Notes: generated by a model from the sequence alone, not told the origin. Positions 60,001 to 62,566 are shown, counted from the first letter of the stretch. The stretch is DNA of 64,000 bases from Limnephilus marmoratus (GCA_917880885.1 OU862923.1:26551770-26615769), one strand, 5' to 3'. Numbers and translations are program-made.

Positions 60001-62566
60001 AAAACGCATATAACAACAGAAGGAGAGATTACAACAGAGCTCTCAACGACGGAACCATAATGTCATGGAGGACTGTTGTTTTTAGTTTTACGGAAACTTA
60101 TCCAGCTCTCCAGTTTTATTTTCCCTACCCAACTTTTGATTGTGATATTGTCTTCTAACTGGAATAGAGAACTCCAGTCCAATTTTTTTATTTTTTTTTT
60201 ATGAATAATGACCTTCTAACTTAAATAACTGCGTTTTTATTTTATTTTTAGAGTTAGTTTTAATAGTTAAAATAATTGTCAAAGTTTTAATTTTTCGAGA
60301 CCCCCCCGGAAATATGGTAAATTGTGTGACGTCATCACTCCCGAAAAATTAGTATGGGATTGGGCAATCAGCTGATCTACTGCCGCCATTTTGAAATCCG
60401 TTGTTCCGTTGTTCGAAGTATTCTCCCTAGAAGAAGCATTACTTTTTTCATTCATTATTTTTTTTGTGCAGTAGTTTTTCAATATTTTAAATAATAGAGA
60501 TAAACTAATAGAGATACCTCTATTTTTGATACTGAAAATTTAGGCTTAAATATTGTTTCAATAAACACTACAACTAAATCTCTATAAACAGTACGAAATA
60601 AAGAATAACATGAAATGTTGTTAATACTGATGGCTTGTGCCATACCTACATGTCAATTGATTTCAATACAATGTGATATAATGACTGGTGACGCATGACG
60701 TCAGCACTAACCATTAAATCGTACCAACTTTACAGTGTATTTTAACGAGACATTAAAAAATGCTCTTTTTAATATTTTTTTACGAACACTACGTTTAATA
60801 TTATTTAAAAAAACTTATATATTCAGAATCAGCGTTTATTGGTCTGTATGAACATATTTTTTTAAAGTCATAATATTTTTTACTGGAGTTCCTTATTGCA
60901 GTTTATTTGATGCTATAAAATAAAATCTGTGATTTTAATTTCTGTTTCTCTTTCGCAGGAATCCCAAAAGAAGGCTATTGATGAGTTTGACATTGCTGGA
61001 AAACAGGACTCCATAGAAGCGAAAAGCGAAGAAGGTAAGAAACTGCTCACTGTTTTTGTGGATATTCCAAATGTTCATTGACATTTTAACATTAACCATT
61101 TCCCCAAGCAGTTATTACTTACATAATAATATACCAAGTATAGAAACTGGCAAACACAACATTACAAACTAATGTGGTTGTAGGTATATTCAAGGGCCTA
61201 CAAAACACGAGGCCCAAGTAATTCAATATTCAGTGGCTTAATAAAAAAGATTAAGAGGCTGTTTGTACATGGTGTGAAGATGAACAAAGAAAATAGTGAA
61301 CAGAATATATGTTGCAAGAGTGATTGGTAGAGGAAGTCAGTGACATCCGAGGGAGACATGGTGATCGAGTGAATCAAATATTTGAGAAACCATGTCAAGA
61401 GTCGGAAGGATATGTATTAGACGATGTATGAATGTGAATGAAGCAAGGATTGCGTGCGTTGCCTACCCCTGCAGAATGACAGCGTTGTAGTTAGTTAGTT
61501 GACAATATTGCAATCAATCTGTAAAATAATTCCCCACCGTGACTAAACACTTTAGCTATTTTCAAGAATTTAAATTTTATTTTAAGAAATAAAAGCATTT
61601 TTTAACCCCCGATGCAAAAAGTGTTATCAGTTTGACATGTCTGTGTGTCTGTCTGTGGCATCGTAGCTCCTAAACGAATGAACCGATAATGATACGGTTC
61701 GAAAGCTGACGTGATCGAGATGGTTCTTAGCTACAATTCATGAAAATCTGTTCAGGCGTTTCAAGGTCATCAGATCTTAGATGCATAATGGATATTTACT
61801 TTATTAGAGTTTTTTTGTGTCGGGGGTTACTTAAAATTGTAAATTTTACTTATATAATAATAATAATACTTTTATTCTGGACTTCTGTTAGGTATGATGA
61901 GTATTAGGCATGTTTTGTTTGTTATAACATATCCCGAAGCTCAGTTTGCCTCTTGGCATAGGCCTCCTCTAACATTTTCCATTGGAACCTGTCACGCGCT
62001 ACTCTTCTTCATTGATGTCCAGCCGTGAGTTTTAGGTCGTCTTTCTTGGGAAATTTGACTTATTTTGTTGTAAATAATCTAACAGTAATTGAAAGACTTA
62101 TCATTATAAGCAGAAGATATTGCTTGTACAATGATGAAAGAGAGCCAACAGAGGAATTGAACTAACCAAGGCTCCCTGGTTGGGAAACAGATCACTAAGC
62201 GGTCCAACTCGGCCTTGGCATGCACTCCTTGTTTCAGTCACATTCATGCATCGTCTCATGCATACTTTCTATTTTTCACCCGACTCAAGTATTTGATTCA
62301 TTTGATCACGCCATGTCTTTCTCGGGCATATTTCTCCTTGTCTCATATATCTTCTTCCTATATTTATTGTATCATATATCTTTTTTTTCCTTTAACATGC
62401 CCGGTTATTTTACTGTTTTATTTTTTTTTTTTCAGATAAAAAAGAAGCAAAATTGTCTTCTAGAAAGAGATCACTATCAAAGTCTTCTTCCAGCTCCAGT
62501 GAAGAGGAAAAGTCCAAGAAGAAAAGTTCCAAGAAACGGCACAGCAGTAGTTCTGATTCAAAATAA
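2996..62566 (+). CDS. Moca-cyp: SR-rich nuclear cyclophilin (peptidyl-prolyl isomerase), 17 exons, 5' part missing
   Basis: Seventeen exons with GT/AG borders join in one open frame of 829 residues plus stop. The product order is: C-terminal half of a cyclophilin domain (MAN, NGSQFF, PAPHLDN, HVVFG, NCGQL motifs); a Lys-rich nuclear-type tract; the EIP-x-VP-x-N-x-FLMR motif; [12 protein letters not shown] followed by TPPHW; an Asp/Glu/Lys-rich, helix-prone region; then Arg/Ser-rich exons ending in Ser/Lys. This order is that of the Moca-cyp / PPIG / NKTR family, which isomerises X-Pro bonds and sits in nuclear speckles with SR splicing factors. The coding sum is only about 4 percent of the 60 kb span. 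The start codon and the N-terminal part of the fold (with the catalytic Arg) are not in the window. The frame is continuous at all 16 junctions, so the gene looks functional. Family assignment is firm; the exact orthologue name is an inference. Confidence 0.9.
3474..5014. mobile_element. piggyBac-type element with TTAA target sites
   Basis: The ends CCCGGCGTCAATGACG and the inverse of CTCGGTGTCAATGACG are each bordered by TTAA (3470-3473 and 5015-5018). No transposase is visible. A foldback element (3657-4734) is inserted within it and makes up most of its length. Confidence 0.7.
3657..4734. mobile_element. Foldback element with tandem core, complete
   Basis: Inverted arms of about 270 bp (gttcggtttaggggcgagag near the ends) flank about four 110 bp tandem units at 3950-4400. 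The flanks carry the 8-base duplication caactttt (3649-3656 and 4735-4742). No protein is encoded. The 8-base duplication places it with hAT or P-type elements. Confidence 0.85.
5257..5660 (+). mobile_element. tRNA-derived SINE (family B)
   Basis: The head gccgtggtcgaggggtaaga has a pol III A-box shape, and gcgggttcaaacgc about 40 bases on has a B-box shape. The body continues with ttccagagtggaagatact, accaccattcagaatt and a segment about 'cccaaccg/cagttgggactcttgtg'. Body pieces recur at 33783, 35755, 36735, 46523 and 59480, and a second headed copy starts at 59365. Confidence 0.8.
6021..6168 (+). pseudogene. pogo-type transposase N-terminus (CENP-B-like HTH), broken
   Basis: It reads [20 protein letters not shown] then a gap and [16 protein letters not shown]. 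This is the helix-turn-helix that starts pogo/CENP-B transposases. It is cut off by the insertion at 6205. A shorter sister copy lies at 58254. Confidence 0.65.
6205..6725. mobile_element. Inverted-repeat element with foldback-type core
   Basis: The ends ttcggaacaaacg and cgtttgttccgaa are perfect inverses. The middle (about 6415-6530) resembles the foldback core (aaaaaacagcctacgttttt, gggtttgtgtagcgg), while the right arm (caacctcccccaatttaaat) matches the element at 7385. It is nested in the pogo-type element. Confidence 0.65.
7040..8165 (+). repeat. 130 bp tandem array in front of the microexon
   Basis: The units share gtaacaggccaggcagtggt, cgtctgatgtgatgacaacc and a ttctctcaatatgtgtctac segment. 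Regular spacing of 130 bp is seen at 7821, 7951 and 8081; older units lie at 7040-7380. An inverted-repeat element (7385-7817) interrupts the array. The pyrimidine-rich part of the last unit runs into the acceptor of the exon at 8176. Confidence 0.85.
7385..7817. mobile_element. Foldback element, second arm type
   Basis: Arms of about 110-120 bp (aatcttttgattcaccttaa against its inverse near 7745; gcattgggggaagtggaaaa against 7705) enclose one and a half core units with gtgtaacatggtttgtgata. The core is that of 3657-4734, but the arms are unrelated to it. Confidence 0.75.
8176..8205 (+). CDS. Moca-cyp: Moca-cyp exon b: 30-base microexon
   Basis: It is preceded by tgtag and followed by gtgagt. 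It adds one base to finish Val, then nine codons TTQPAPHLD, then the first two bases of Asn. The exact fit in length, phase and protein sequence between exons at 2996 and 9267 makes it certain despite its size. It encodes the loop where cyclophilin A has Trp121; here that place is His, as in other SR-cyclophilins. Confidence 0.95.
8616..9084. mobile_element. Long palindromic MITE
   Basis: The left arm from ctgacgagctattccg pairs with the right arm to cggaatagctcgtcag, with matching blocks along about 200 bases (gtcagaatttcagctttgag; gtttaggtcgttttaaacac). The short centre holds gagatcgatc-like palindromes. No gene is seen. Confidence 0.8.
9267..9406 (+). CDS. Moca-cyp: Moca-cyp exon c: end of cyclophilin domain
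   Basis: The acceptor is tttcag and the donor is gtaata. It starts with the last base of Asn and reads [20 protein letters not shown], then [31 protein letters not shown] holds the His equivalent to cyclophilin A His126, and NCGQL is the usual last strand of the domain. It ends one base into a Val codon. Confidence 0.96.
9580..10945 (-). mobile_element. CR1-like LINE fragment, 5' truncated
   Basis: The reverse transcriptase C-terminal half and thumb are readable on the - strand, followed by an AT-rich 3' end (9580-9850). It is cut upstream just before the [10 protein letters not shown] motif. Confidence 0.8.
9854..10937 (-). pseudogene. CR1-like reverse transcriptase, frameshifted
   Basis: The first frame (10937-10473) has [37 protein letters not shown] and the catalytic CFADDTKFY box. 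After a shift near 10540 come [10 protein letters not shown] and [20 protein letters not shown]. After a second shift near 10380 come [45 protein letters not shown] and a stop at about 9854. These are CR1-clade features as I recall them. It is not active. Confidence 0.8.
11086..11360. repeat. Inverted repeat, MITE-like
   Basis: gtcgcctcagttcttattta with aacagaccatt on the left mirrors aatggtctgttggacaaata with aaggcgac on the right, about 190 bases apart. Just beyond, 11400-11470 repeats a short piece of the CR1-like RT ([20 protein letters not shown] on the - strand). Confidence 0.6.
11510..12660. other. No recognised gene
   Basis: I find short open frames in both strands and a moderately GC-rich stretch at 11500-12170, but no family I can name and no splice pattern linking it to Moca-cyp. 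Confidence 0.4.
12680..13055 (+). pseudogene. LINE ORF2 C-terminus (family D)
   Basis: The + strand reads a [11 protein letters not shown] block, [35 protein letters not shown] and [18 protein letters not shown], then a stop and a ttagttagttagt tail. This is the usual end of many non-LTR RT proteins. Related pieces lie at 51000, 61200 and 62200. Confidence 0.75.
13265..14000 (+). repeat. 151-155 bp tandem repeat, about 4.5 units
   Basis: The marker ctaaaatgcagtagcataat recurs at 13315, 13466, 13621, 13772 and 13923. Units contain agcaaacatcacagcttcag and ttagaaaaacattatattta. Inner units are nearly identical; outer ones are diverged, as expected for unequal exchange. There is no coding frame. 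Confidence 0.9.
14001..14920. other. No recognised gene; one dispersed-repeat motif
   Basis: At 14265-14325 there is atatagcgctgtttttgcga with gcgctgtgaaaagcgc, a motif repeated in other forms at 34755 and 45055. A - strand open frame of 143 codons ends here, but its product is not recognised. Confidence 0.4.
14927..15320 (-). pseudogene. Myb/SANT-like DNA-binding protein remnant (Harbinger-associated type)
   Basis: The - strand frame has [60 protein letters not shown]. This resembles the Myb/SANT-like (apontic- or zeste-type) domain often encoded beside Harbinger transposases. After WRKV the usual D-x-K-x-x-x-KK end is lost, so it is probably a decayed copy. Confidence 0.6.
15955..16668 (+). 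mobile_element. LINE family A, 3' end
   Basis: Codons read [40 protein letters not shown], then in another frame [20 protein letters not shown] and TTTRLWDDL, ending RSSTQHLR with a stop. The 3' UTR is a hairpin (ccctgagg against cctcaggg, inside ctccacaca against tgtgtggag) followed by an A run. The last 100 bases match SINE-like family A. A frameshift near 16250 makes it inactive. Confidence 0.78.
16669..17100. other. Intron sequence, nothing recognised
   Basis: This is AT-rich intron between the LINE fragment and exon 17122. No gene or clear repeat is seen. Confidence 0.4.
17122..17245 (+). CDS. Moca-cyp: Moca-cyp exon d: Lys-rich linker
   Basis: A pyrimidine run and gcag precede it; the donor is gtaagt. 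The reading after the shared Val is [20 protein letters not shown], then [20 protein letters not shown] and Ser split with the next exon. This basic run is a likely nuclear localisation signal. A pogo-type element starts 23 bases downstream. Confidence 0.93.
17472..18089. mobile_element. Harbinger-type non-autonomous element
   Basis: The inverted ends ccccgtattgatggtaaaca and its mirror tgtttaccatgaatacgggg extend over about 34 bases. They lie next to TTAA at both sides, fitting a 3-base TTA/TAA target. A transposase remnant is inside. Confidence 0.75.
17652..17849 (-). pseudogene. Harbinger transposase N-terminal fragment
   Basis: The - strand reads [60 protein letters not shown]. This is the conserved start of PIF/Harbinger (HARBI1-like) transposases. 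Only about 66 residues remain, with no DDE triad. Confidence 0.75.
18500..18937. mobile_element. Palindromic MITE
   Basis: Arms of about 150 bp mirror each other, from taaacaaaaattttaacaaa to its inverse at 18937. The inner blocks tcatcaatatgtaggtacga and gtcggtgtcagc are also mirrored. The unpaired middle is about 110 bases. It is nested in the pogo-type element. Confidence 0.78.
19000..19460 (+). repeat. Dispersed repeat resembling a lepidopteran family
   Basis: It contains two copies of an aataaaaaaagaatc- box (19183, 19335) and ends gagaacctcctcctttttga then agtcgttt. The last motif is very widespread in moth and butterfly genomes as far as I recall. It forms part of the pogo-type element's interior. 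Confidence 0.5.
19803..20130. mobile_element. Small MITE
   Basis: The end ctagctatgcgtaggttcag is mirrored by ctgaacctactcatcactag. The inside is GC-richer than the flanks and has no convincing gene. Confidence 0.6.
20783..21190 (-). mobile_element. SINE-like family A copy (inverted), full-length type
   Basis: In the + direction it starts with a T run, then the LINE-A hairpin (gctccacacaggaggccctg to ctgtgtggagg), then the body motifs, and finishes acccgcctcccaa. This copy has an insert (21000-21090) not seen at 28903. Confidence 0.75.
21200..22094. other. AT-rich intron sequence, nothing recognised
   Basis: The open frame at 21472 has the amino-acid make-up of random AT-rich DNA. No repeat ends were found. 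Confidence 0.4.
23015..24262 (-). mobile_element. hAT element (inner)
   Basis: The inverted ends TAGGGTTCATGATTTCTCG and CGGGAATGAACCCTA are flanked by a perfect 8-base duplication accctgat (23007-23014 and 24263-24270). The left arm has several ctcgag boxes. It encodes the end of a transposase on the - strand. Confidence 0.85.
23627..23914 (-). pseudogene. hAT transposase C-terminal (dimerisation) fragment
   Basis: The - strand reads [60 protein letters not shown] then IVN and a stop. STENERVFS is the classic hAT dimerisation motif. The usual tail after GN is missing, so it is truncated. Confidence 0.8.
24576..26204. mobile_element. hAT element with subterminal AT repeats
   Basis: The ends CAGGGCTGGGCAGTATTTG and GTATTTTGCCCAGCCCTG are flanked by agtagaac on both sides (24568-24575, 26205-26212). 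Many gtattttgtaatttgtattt units lie next to both ends. No transposase is left. A Helitron-like insertion lies at 25149-25809. Confidence 0.88.
25149..25809 (+). mobile_element. Helitron-like non-autonomous element
   Basis: It starts TCATATATGTATATAAAAAT, a common Helitron 5' end, and finishes with a hairpin (GGCAT-ggcaacgg-ATGCC) nine bases before CTAG, followed by T. The base before TC is G, not A, which weakens the call. The GC-rich stretch 25620-25745 is almost pure purine. Confidence 0.6.
26213..26880. other. Intron sequence with one dispersed repeat
   Basis: At 26400-26490 the stretch with ttaataatgagtggctctgg returns at about 38150-38245. No gene is recognised. Confidence 0.45.
26900..27142 (+). 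CDS. Moca-cyp: Moca-cyp exon e: acidic linker and FLMR motif
   Basis: The acceptor is ttccag and the donor is gtatct. After completing Ser it reads [20 protein letters not shown], a Gly/Pro-rich stretch, then [20 protein letters not shown] and a charged end ([13 protein letters not shown]). The EIP..P.N.FLMR block is conserved from insects to human PPIG. The exon is GC-rich compared with its flanks. Confidence 0.94.
27508..28110 (-). mobile_element. Helitron-like element (inverted) with pyrimidine tract
   Basis: On the - strand it begins TCCTACTAATATTATAAAGG and ends with a cgagcgaagttgcggg hairpin before CTAG, with A and T flanks as Helitrons leave. The region 27540-27865 is a run of CCCCTCCACC-type repeats, so the open frames there are low-complexity artefacts. 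Confidence 0.6.
28335..28506 (-). pseudogene. hAT transposase N-terminal (TTF/ZMYM-type) fragment
   Basis: The - strand reads [57 protein letters not shown]. This is the TTF-type zinc-finger entry of ZMYM5/6-like hAT transposases (GP.Q..GF.FP; L.NGE...R.WL.YS). One expected Cys pair is not seen. Confidence 0.75.
28903..29250 (-). mobile_element. SINE-like family A copy (inverted), best copy
   Basis: This is about 345 bases. Reversed, it starts gggaggcgggaatgggtact, passes ggtttgtctaggtcttggag, and ends with the LINE-A hairpin and an A run (T run at 28900-28918 on +). It is inserted in the hAT element. Confidence 0.8.
30201..31124 (+). mobile_element. mariner element with long inverted arms
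   Basis: The ends cgagggctgtccgtaaaata and tattttacagacagccctcg are bordered by TA. The inversion continues for about 190 bases on each side (cgtgcagcctagttc and ccatcgcgaac blocks). Arms this long are unusual for mariner. Confidence 0.85.
30502..30892 (+). pseudogene. mariner transposase, frameshifted and C-truncated
   Basis: The first frame has [20 protein letters not shown] and [20 protein letters not shown]. After a shift near 30700 it reads [20 protein letters not shown] and [20 protein letters not shown], which holds the first catalytic Asp. It stops at about 30882, so the second and third Asp of the D,D,D triad are absent. Confidence 0.85.
31671..31782 (+). CDS. Moca-cyp: Moca-cyp exon f
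   Basis: It follows ttgaag and ends before gtaagt. It completes Arg, then reads [20 protein letters not shown] and [17 protein letters not shown]. The VIKGRG.. end leads straight into the [10 protein letters not shown] block of the next exon, as in the family. Frame closes at phase 0. Confidence 0.93.
31912..32384. mobile_element. piggyBac-type MITE, copy 1
   Basis: It starts CCTCTAATTGGCCGGAG and ends GACGGG, with TTAA on both sides (31908, 32385). It shares tctgcgattttgacccttct and caattcaaagtggtgc-like text with the copies at 32901, 40086, 41568, 44217, 47367 and 57191. It begins 130 bases after exon 31782. Confidence 0.85.
32453..33389. mobile_element. Tc1/mariner-type MITE carrying a piggyBac-type MITE
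   Basis: The ends CAGTGAAACCCT and AGGGTTTCACTG are bordered by TA at both sides. The subterminal cttaagaagtttcgtggctt is mirrored by aagccacgaaacttcttaag. The nested MITE occupies 32901-33355. Confidence 0.75.
32901..33355. mobile_element. piggyBac-type MITE, copy 2 (inverted)
   Basis: It has TTAA at 32897 and 33356. The ends are CCTGTCAAGGGCCG and GGCAAATATCAGG. It is almost identical along about 425 bases to the fragment at 40086-40511. Confidence 0.85.
33783..33995 (-). mobile_element. SINE family B body fragment
   Basis: It carries ttcccaaccgtctggagc, gagactatggcatccc and gctaaagccatttcatgc, as in the body of 5257-5660 in the opposite sense. The head is missing. It lies about 320 bases before exon 34314. 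Confidence 0.65.
34314..34409 (+). CDS. Moca-cyp: Moca-cyp exon g: [17 protein letters not shown] block
   Basis: The acceptor is ttgtag and the donor is gttagt. It has 32 whole codons: [20 protein letters not shown] then [12 protein letters not shown]. This is the family signature downstream of the isomerase domain. The next 107 bases lead to an 8.2 kb hAT-type insertion. Confidence 0.95.
35160..35725 (+). pseudogene. LINE family A, 3' end, degenerate
   Basis: It corresponds to 15955-16668: accctgtataaaacacaagg, tttagagcactggcatcag, tttcaatggaaggtgctcg and the final hairpin (ccttctgtgtggag). Many stops are present. Confidence 0.7.
35755..36175. mobile_element. SINE family B body and a further LINE A scrap
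   Basis: The stretch 35755-35965 is SINE B body (cattcagatcaggtcacc, gatgctgagagtctcttcca). The stretch 35990-36175 is the LINE A end again (acgactcattcttgagttca, cctccacacagcaacccc). Confidence 0.55.
36294..36543 (-). mobile_element. SINE-like family A copy (inverted)
   Basis: It has the hairpin end (gctctacacagggggccctg), then cacttggggtgacttatggc and the cccgcctcccg end. A G run (36238-36282) lies before it and a C-rich tract (36585-36730) after it. Confidence 0.7.
36735..37120 (+). repeat. Tandem run of about six SINE B 3' units
   Basis: agttgggactcttgtgcggt or a close variant recurs at about 36747, 36812, 36891, 36948, 37027 and 37098, each followed by an A/T-rich spacer with caataatttacaataaaaa. 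The spacing of 55-80 bases varies with the A/T runs. Confidence 0.75.
37250..37402 (-). mobile_element. SINE-like family A, partial copy
   Basis: It has tcaccgacaaacctcatccc, cacttggggtgaccgatggc and ggtacccatacccgcctccc. The hairpin end is missing. Confidence 0.65.
37403..38600. other. AT-rich sequence, no gene recognised
   Basis: It contains the dispersed repeat shared with 26400 (at 38150-38245) and one shared with 34850-34950 (atctaagacttatagctag). Nothing protein-like is seen. Confidence 0.45.
38653..40085 (-). pseudogene. L2/CR1-like reverse transcriptase
   Basis: The frame 40085-39240 reads [80 protein letters not shown] and the catalytic [12 protein letters not shown] frameshift near 39225 leads to [60 protein letters not shown] and [18 protein letters not shown], ending at 38653. 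The two frames cover almost the whole RT. One shift and the missing N-terminus make it inactive, yet it is the best-preserved LINE here. Confidence 0.82.
40086..40512. mobile_element. piggyBac-type MITE fragment, copy 3, no ends
   Basis: It starts inside the element at gggccgttccttaagaag and stops at cgcatgcgcac. Both terminal TTAA-CC ends are missing. It is flanked by the duplicated LINE segments 40004-40087 and 40520-40603. Confidence 0.85.
40676..42340 (-). pseudogene. LINE family C reverse transcriptase remnant
   Basis: On the - strand 42310-42085 reads [20 protein letters not shown], stop, [20 protein letters not shown] and [20 protein letters not shown]. Past the MITE at 41568 it goes on to [18 protein letters not shown] text, [20 protein letters not shown] and [20 protein letters not shown] near 40840. 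Stops and shifts are frequent. The clade is uncertain. Confidence 0.7.
41568..42077. mobile_element. piggyBac-type MITE, copy 4
   Basis: It has TTAA at 41564 and 42078, starts CCGGTAACGTGCC and ends CGTCACAGG. It is more diverged than copies 2 and 3 and is inserted in LINE C. Confidence 0.82.
43206..43511 (+). repeat. Recent tandem duplication, 153 bp
   Basis: tacctgggaaaacatttttt starts at 43206 and again at 43359. The two copies differ at one seen position (atacgctc against ataggctc), so the duplication is young. It lies about 315 bases before exon 43827. Confidence 0.9.
43827..43971 (+). CDS. Moca-cyp: Moca-cyp exon h: charged helix
   Basis: The acceptor is ttgtag and the donor is gtaaat. 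It reads [40 protein letters not shown] and EFVNNKGK, with one base left over. The Glu/Arg/Lys spacing suggests a single long helix or coiled coil. Confidence 0.93.
44217..44725. mobile_element. piggyBac-type MITE, copy 5 (inverted)
   Basis: It has TTAA at 44213 and 44726; the ends are CCTCTGGGTGGCC and GGCCCATTGGAGG. A complete copy. Confidence 0.85.
44776..45050 (-). mobile_element. Helitron-like fragment
   Basis: On the - strand it ends with the hairpin agcccgggcatcgccgggg and then CTAG followed by T. The inner part has caaaaccttgacaaattata, which recurs at 48385-48405 in the fragment 48204-48475. Confidence 0.5.
45180..45666. mobile_element. hAT-like MITE with CTCGG subterminal repeats
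   Basis: The ends CAGGTAAGGGTCGACCGAGA and TCTCGGTCGACCCTTGCTG are inverted. ccgaga/tctcgg boxes repeat many times next to each end, as in hAT elements. I see no clear target duplication. Confidence 0.65.
45916..46035 (+). CDS. Moca-cyp: Moca-cyp exon i
   Basis: The acceptor is ccttag and the donor is gtaggt. It reads [20 protein letters not shown] then [20 protein letters not shown] with one base carried over. It has no known domain of its own, but phase and composition fit the chain. Confidence 0.88.
46128..46199 (+). CDS. Moca-cyp: Moca-cyp exon j
   Basis: The acceptor is ttgtag and the donor is gtaatt. It reads [20 protein letters not shown] then RETK, with one base left. It is separated from the previous exon by an intron of only 92 bases, one of the shortest in the gene. 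Confidence 0.9.
46225..46506. mobile_element. Near-perfect palindrome with 16 bp target duplication
   Basis: Arms of about 120 bases (gttatttgtttttggggtgt mirrored near 46490) meet at a short loop around 46375. The 16-base direct repeat aaaataaaattatgtg lies at 46209-46224 and 46507-46522. The right arm has a CTGATGA / stem / GAAA motif at 46419-46449. It sits 25 bases after the exon ending 46199. The long duplication suggests retroposition rather than cut-and-paste. Confidence 0.85.
46523..46765 (-). mobile_element. SINE family B body fragment
   Basis: It has agcgcacaagagtcccaacc, gaggctgaaggtagcgatgg and ggtgggggagtacctggcta, inverse of the body in 5257-5660. It ends about 60 bases before the exon at 46824. 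Confidence 0.65.
46824..47079 (+). CDS. Moca-cyp: Moca-cyp exon k: Lys/Glu/His-rich
   Basis: The acceptor is ccgcag and the donor is gtcaat, a weaker donor than its neighbours. It begins [20 protein letters not shown], has a run of Lys, and ends [20 protein letters not shown] then PA and a split Arg. The nuclear-type basic composition matches its neighbours. Confidence 0.92.
47367..47857. mobile_element. piggyBac-type MITE, copy 6 (inverted)
   Basis: It has TTAA at 47363 and 47858; the ends are CCGGTCAAAGGCC and CAAATAACAGG. It ends 34 bases before exon 47892, so its flank is close to the branch-point region of that intron. Confidence 0.85.
47892..48134 (+). CDS. Moca-cyp: Moca-cyp exon l
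   Basis: The acceptor is tttcag and the donor is gtaata. It reads [20 protein letters not shown] after a split Arg, then [20 protein letters not shown] and a charged tail to SSDRD. It starts 34 bases after a piggyBac-type MITE ends, so that MITE sits close to the splice site. Confidence 0.92.
48204..48475 (-). mobile_element. Helitron-like fragment
   Basis: On the - strand it ends with gccaggcatggccgggtctg and CTAG followed by T. Its inner part matches 44776-45050. Confidence 0.5.
48484..49815. mobile_element. Foldback element with tandem core, best copy
   Basis: Arms of about 290 bp (gttcggtttaggggcgg start; ctaaaccgaattttttcc end) are flanked by a perfect aaaagatc duplication (48476-48483, 49816-49823). 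The core has five to six units of 110 bp (gtgacgcgagtaggcgctac at 48860, 48970, 49080, 49190, 49300). The right end of the core adds a segment (49430-49475) whose inverse is found at 1-50. Confidence 0.88.
49824..50990. other. Intron sequence, nothing recognised
   Basis: Short open frames at 50213 and 50498 do not resemble known proteins. No clear repeat ends are visible. Confidence 0.4.
50990..51182 (-). pseudogene. LINE family D C-terminus fragment
   Basis: The - strand reads [47 protein letters not shown] and stop. It is the same end as 12823-13032, with the ttagttagttagt tail at the + left edge. Confidence 0.75.
51190..54060. other. No gene recognised; diffuse inverted repeats
   Basis: tatagaccgggagcc (about 51868) is mirrored near 52735, and ttatcactacaaag near 52690 mirrors 51925. 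A second pair joins ggggtcctagca at 51686 with tgctaggacccc at 53927. They may be ends of old DNA elements, one inside the other. The open frame at 52734-53135 (-) has no recognised match. Confidence 0.45.
54083..54379 (-). other. Unidentified open frame
   Basis: Ninety-odd codons from [20 protein letters not shown] to a stop at 54083. Its composition looks more protein-like than other random frames ([19 protein letters not shown]), but I recognise no family and see no splice or promoter support. It could be part of an old retroposed gene. Confidence 0.25.
54692..54952 (+). CDS. Moca-cyp: Moca-cyp exon m: first RS-rich exon
   Basis: The acceptor is ttgcag and the donor is gtaagt. It opens [20 protein letters not shown] after the split Arg and moves into [20 protein letters not shown] and SRSRDRRP. 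This is the beginning of the Arg/Ser domain expected to bind other SR proteins and to be phosphorylated by SR kinases. Confidence 0.94.
55251..55635. mobile_element. Tc1/mariner-type MITE
   Basis: The end CAAGGTGTCCGGAAACTCGT is mirrored by ACGAGTTTCCGGACACTTTG. TA lies on both sides. The inversion covers about 45 bases (gtagtacaagcgggaaactg). It ends 42 bases before the 54-base exon at 55678. Confidence 0.82.
55678..55731 (+). CDS. Moca-cyp: Moca-cyp exon n: 54-base RS exon
   Basis: The acceptor is ttctag and the donor is gtaagt. It is short and in phase: [17 protein letters not shown] follows the split Arg. Its length is a multiple of three with matching phases on both sides, so skipping it would keep the frame. 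Confidence 0.92.
55740..56780. other. Intron with open frames of unknown nature
   Basis: Three + strand frames (55948-56571) overlap and shift. The text between them does not join into a known protein. It may be a degraded retroposed gene, but I cannot name it. Confidence 0.3.
56791..57091 (+). CDS. Moca-cyp: Moca-cyp exon o: GC-rich RS domain plus helix
   Basis: The acceptor is ttccag and the donor is gtaata. It reads [20 protein letters not shown] then repeated RR/SS blocks, then [20 protein letters not shown] and [20 protein letters not shown]. The Arg/Ser part is built almost only from C/G-ending codons and is far richer in GC than the surrounding intron. The second half is a predicted amphipathic helix. 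Confidence 0.95.
57191..57644. mobile_element. piggyBac-type MITE, copy 7
   Basis: It has TTAA at 57187 and 57645; the ends are CCTCTTATTTGCCGG and CCTTTAACCGG. It lies 99 bases after exon 57091 and directly next to the pogo-type element at 57668. Confidence 0.85.
57760..58001. mobile_element. hAT MITE rich in TCCGCA boxes
   Basis: It starts CAGGGGTGTTACGGAT and ends CCGCAACAACCCTG. The flanks attaggta and gttaggta match in seven of eight bases. Inside, atccgca/tgcggat boxes occur more than ten times, and the left arm is repeated from 57894. Confidence 0.75.
58254..58400 (+). pseudogene. pogo-type transposase HTH remnant
   Basis: It reads [20 protein letters not shown] then [16 protein letters not shown]. 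Compared with 6021, a few codons in the middle are deleted. Confidence 0.65.
58600..59180 (+). pseudogene. Penelope-like element, GIY-YIG end
   Basis: The + strand reads [40 protein letters not shown] and [15 protein letters not shown], the C-terminal part of the GIY-YIG nuclease of Penelope-like retroelements. The GIY-YIG box itself is damaged just upstream ([14 protein letters not shown] text). The end cgtgtcgaaaccggtcgc is a tail motif I associate with these elements. Confidence 0.7.
59365..59580 (+). mobile_element. tRNA-derived SINE (family B), second headed copy
   Basis: The head runs from cctccgtaatcgagag (A-box region) to gtgggatcgaatcccggc (B-box region). The body gives gcggtacgttccagagtgga and accaccattcagaatt. 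The 3' half is missing. Confidence 0.75.
59715..59922. mobile_element. Small MITE, about 210 bp
   Basis: aacgcaccaggctacc is mirrored by ggctacctagtgcgtt. The inside is more GC-rich than its flanks and has no gene. Confidence 0.6.
59930..60950. other. AT-rich intron, nothing recognised
   Basis: There are long T and A runs and no open frame with known similarity. The pyrimidine tract before 60959 belongs to the splice acceptor. Confidence 0.45.
60959..61034 (+). CDS. Moca-cyp: Moca-cyp exon p
   Basis: The acceptor is tcgcag and the donor is gtaaga. It has 25 codons [20 protein letters not shown] then AKSEE, plus one base. Confidence 0.9.
61190..61500 (+). pseudogene. LINE family D C-terminus, decayed
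   Basis: The nucleotide text follows 12790-13050 (agaggaagtcag, agacatggtgatcgagtgaa, gtatgaatgtgaatgaagca, tagttagttagttg) with deletions. A further scrap in the opposite sense is at 62205-62345 (cggccttggcatgcactcct). Confidence 0.65.
61604..61832. repeat. Dispersed repeat with AACCCCCGA ends
   Basis: It starts taacccccgatgcaaaaagt and ends gtgtcgggggtta. The inner text (tctgtggcatcgtagctcct, gaaccgataatga) resembles a repeat abundant in moth and butterfly genomes as I recall. Confidence 0.6.
62436..62566 (+). CDS. Moca-cyp: Moca-cyp last exon with stop
   Basis: The acceptor is tttcag after a long T tract. It reads [43 protein letters not shown] and then taa at 62564-62566. The Ser/Lys tail closes the SR-type protein. 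Confidence 0.94.
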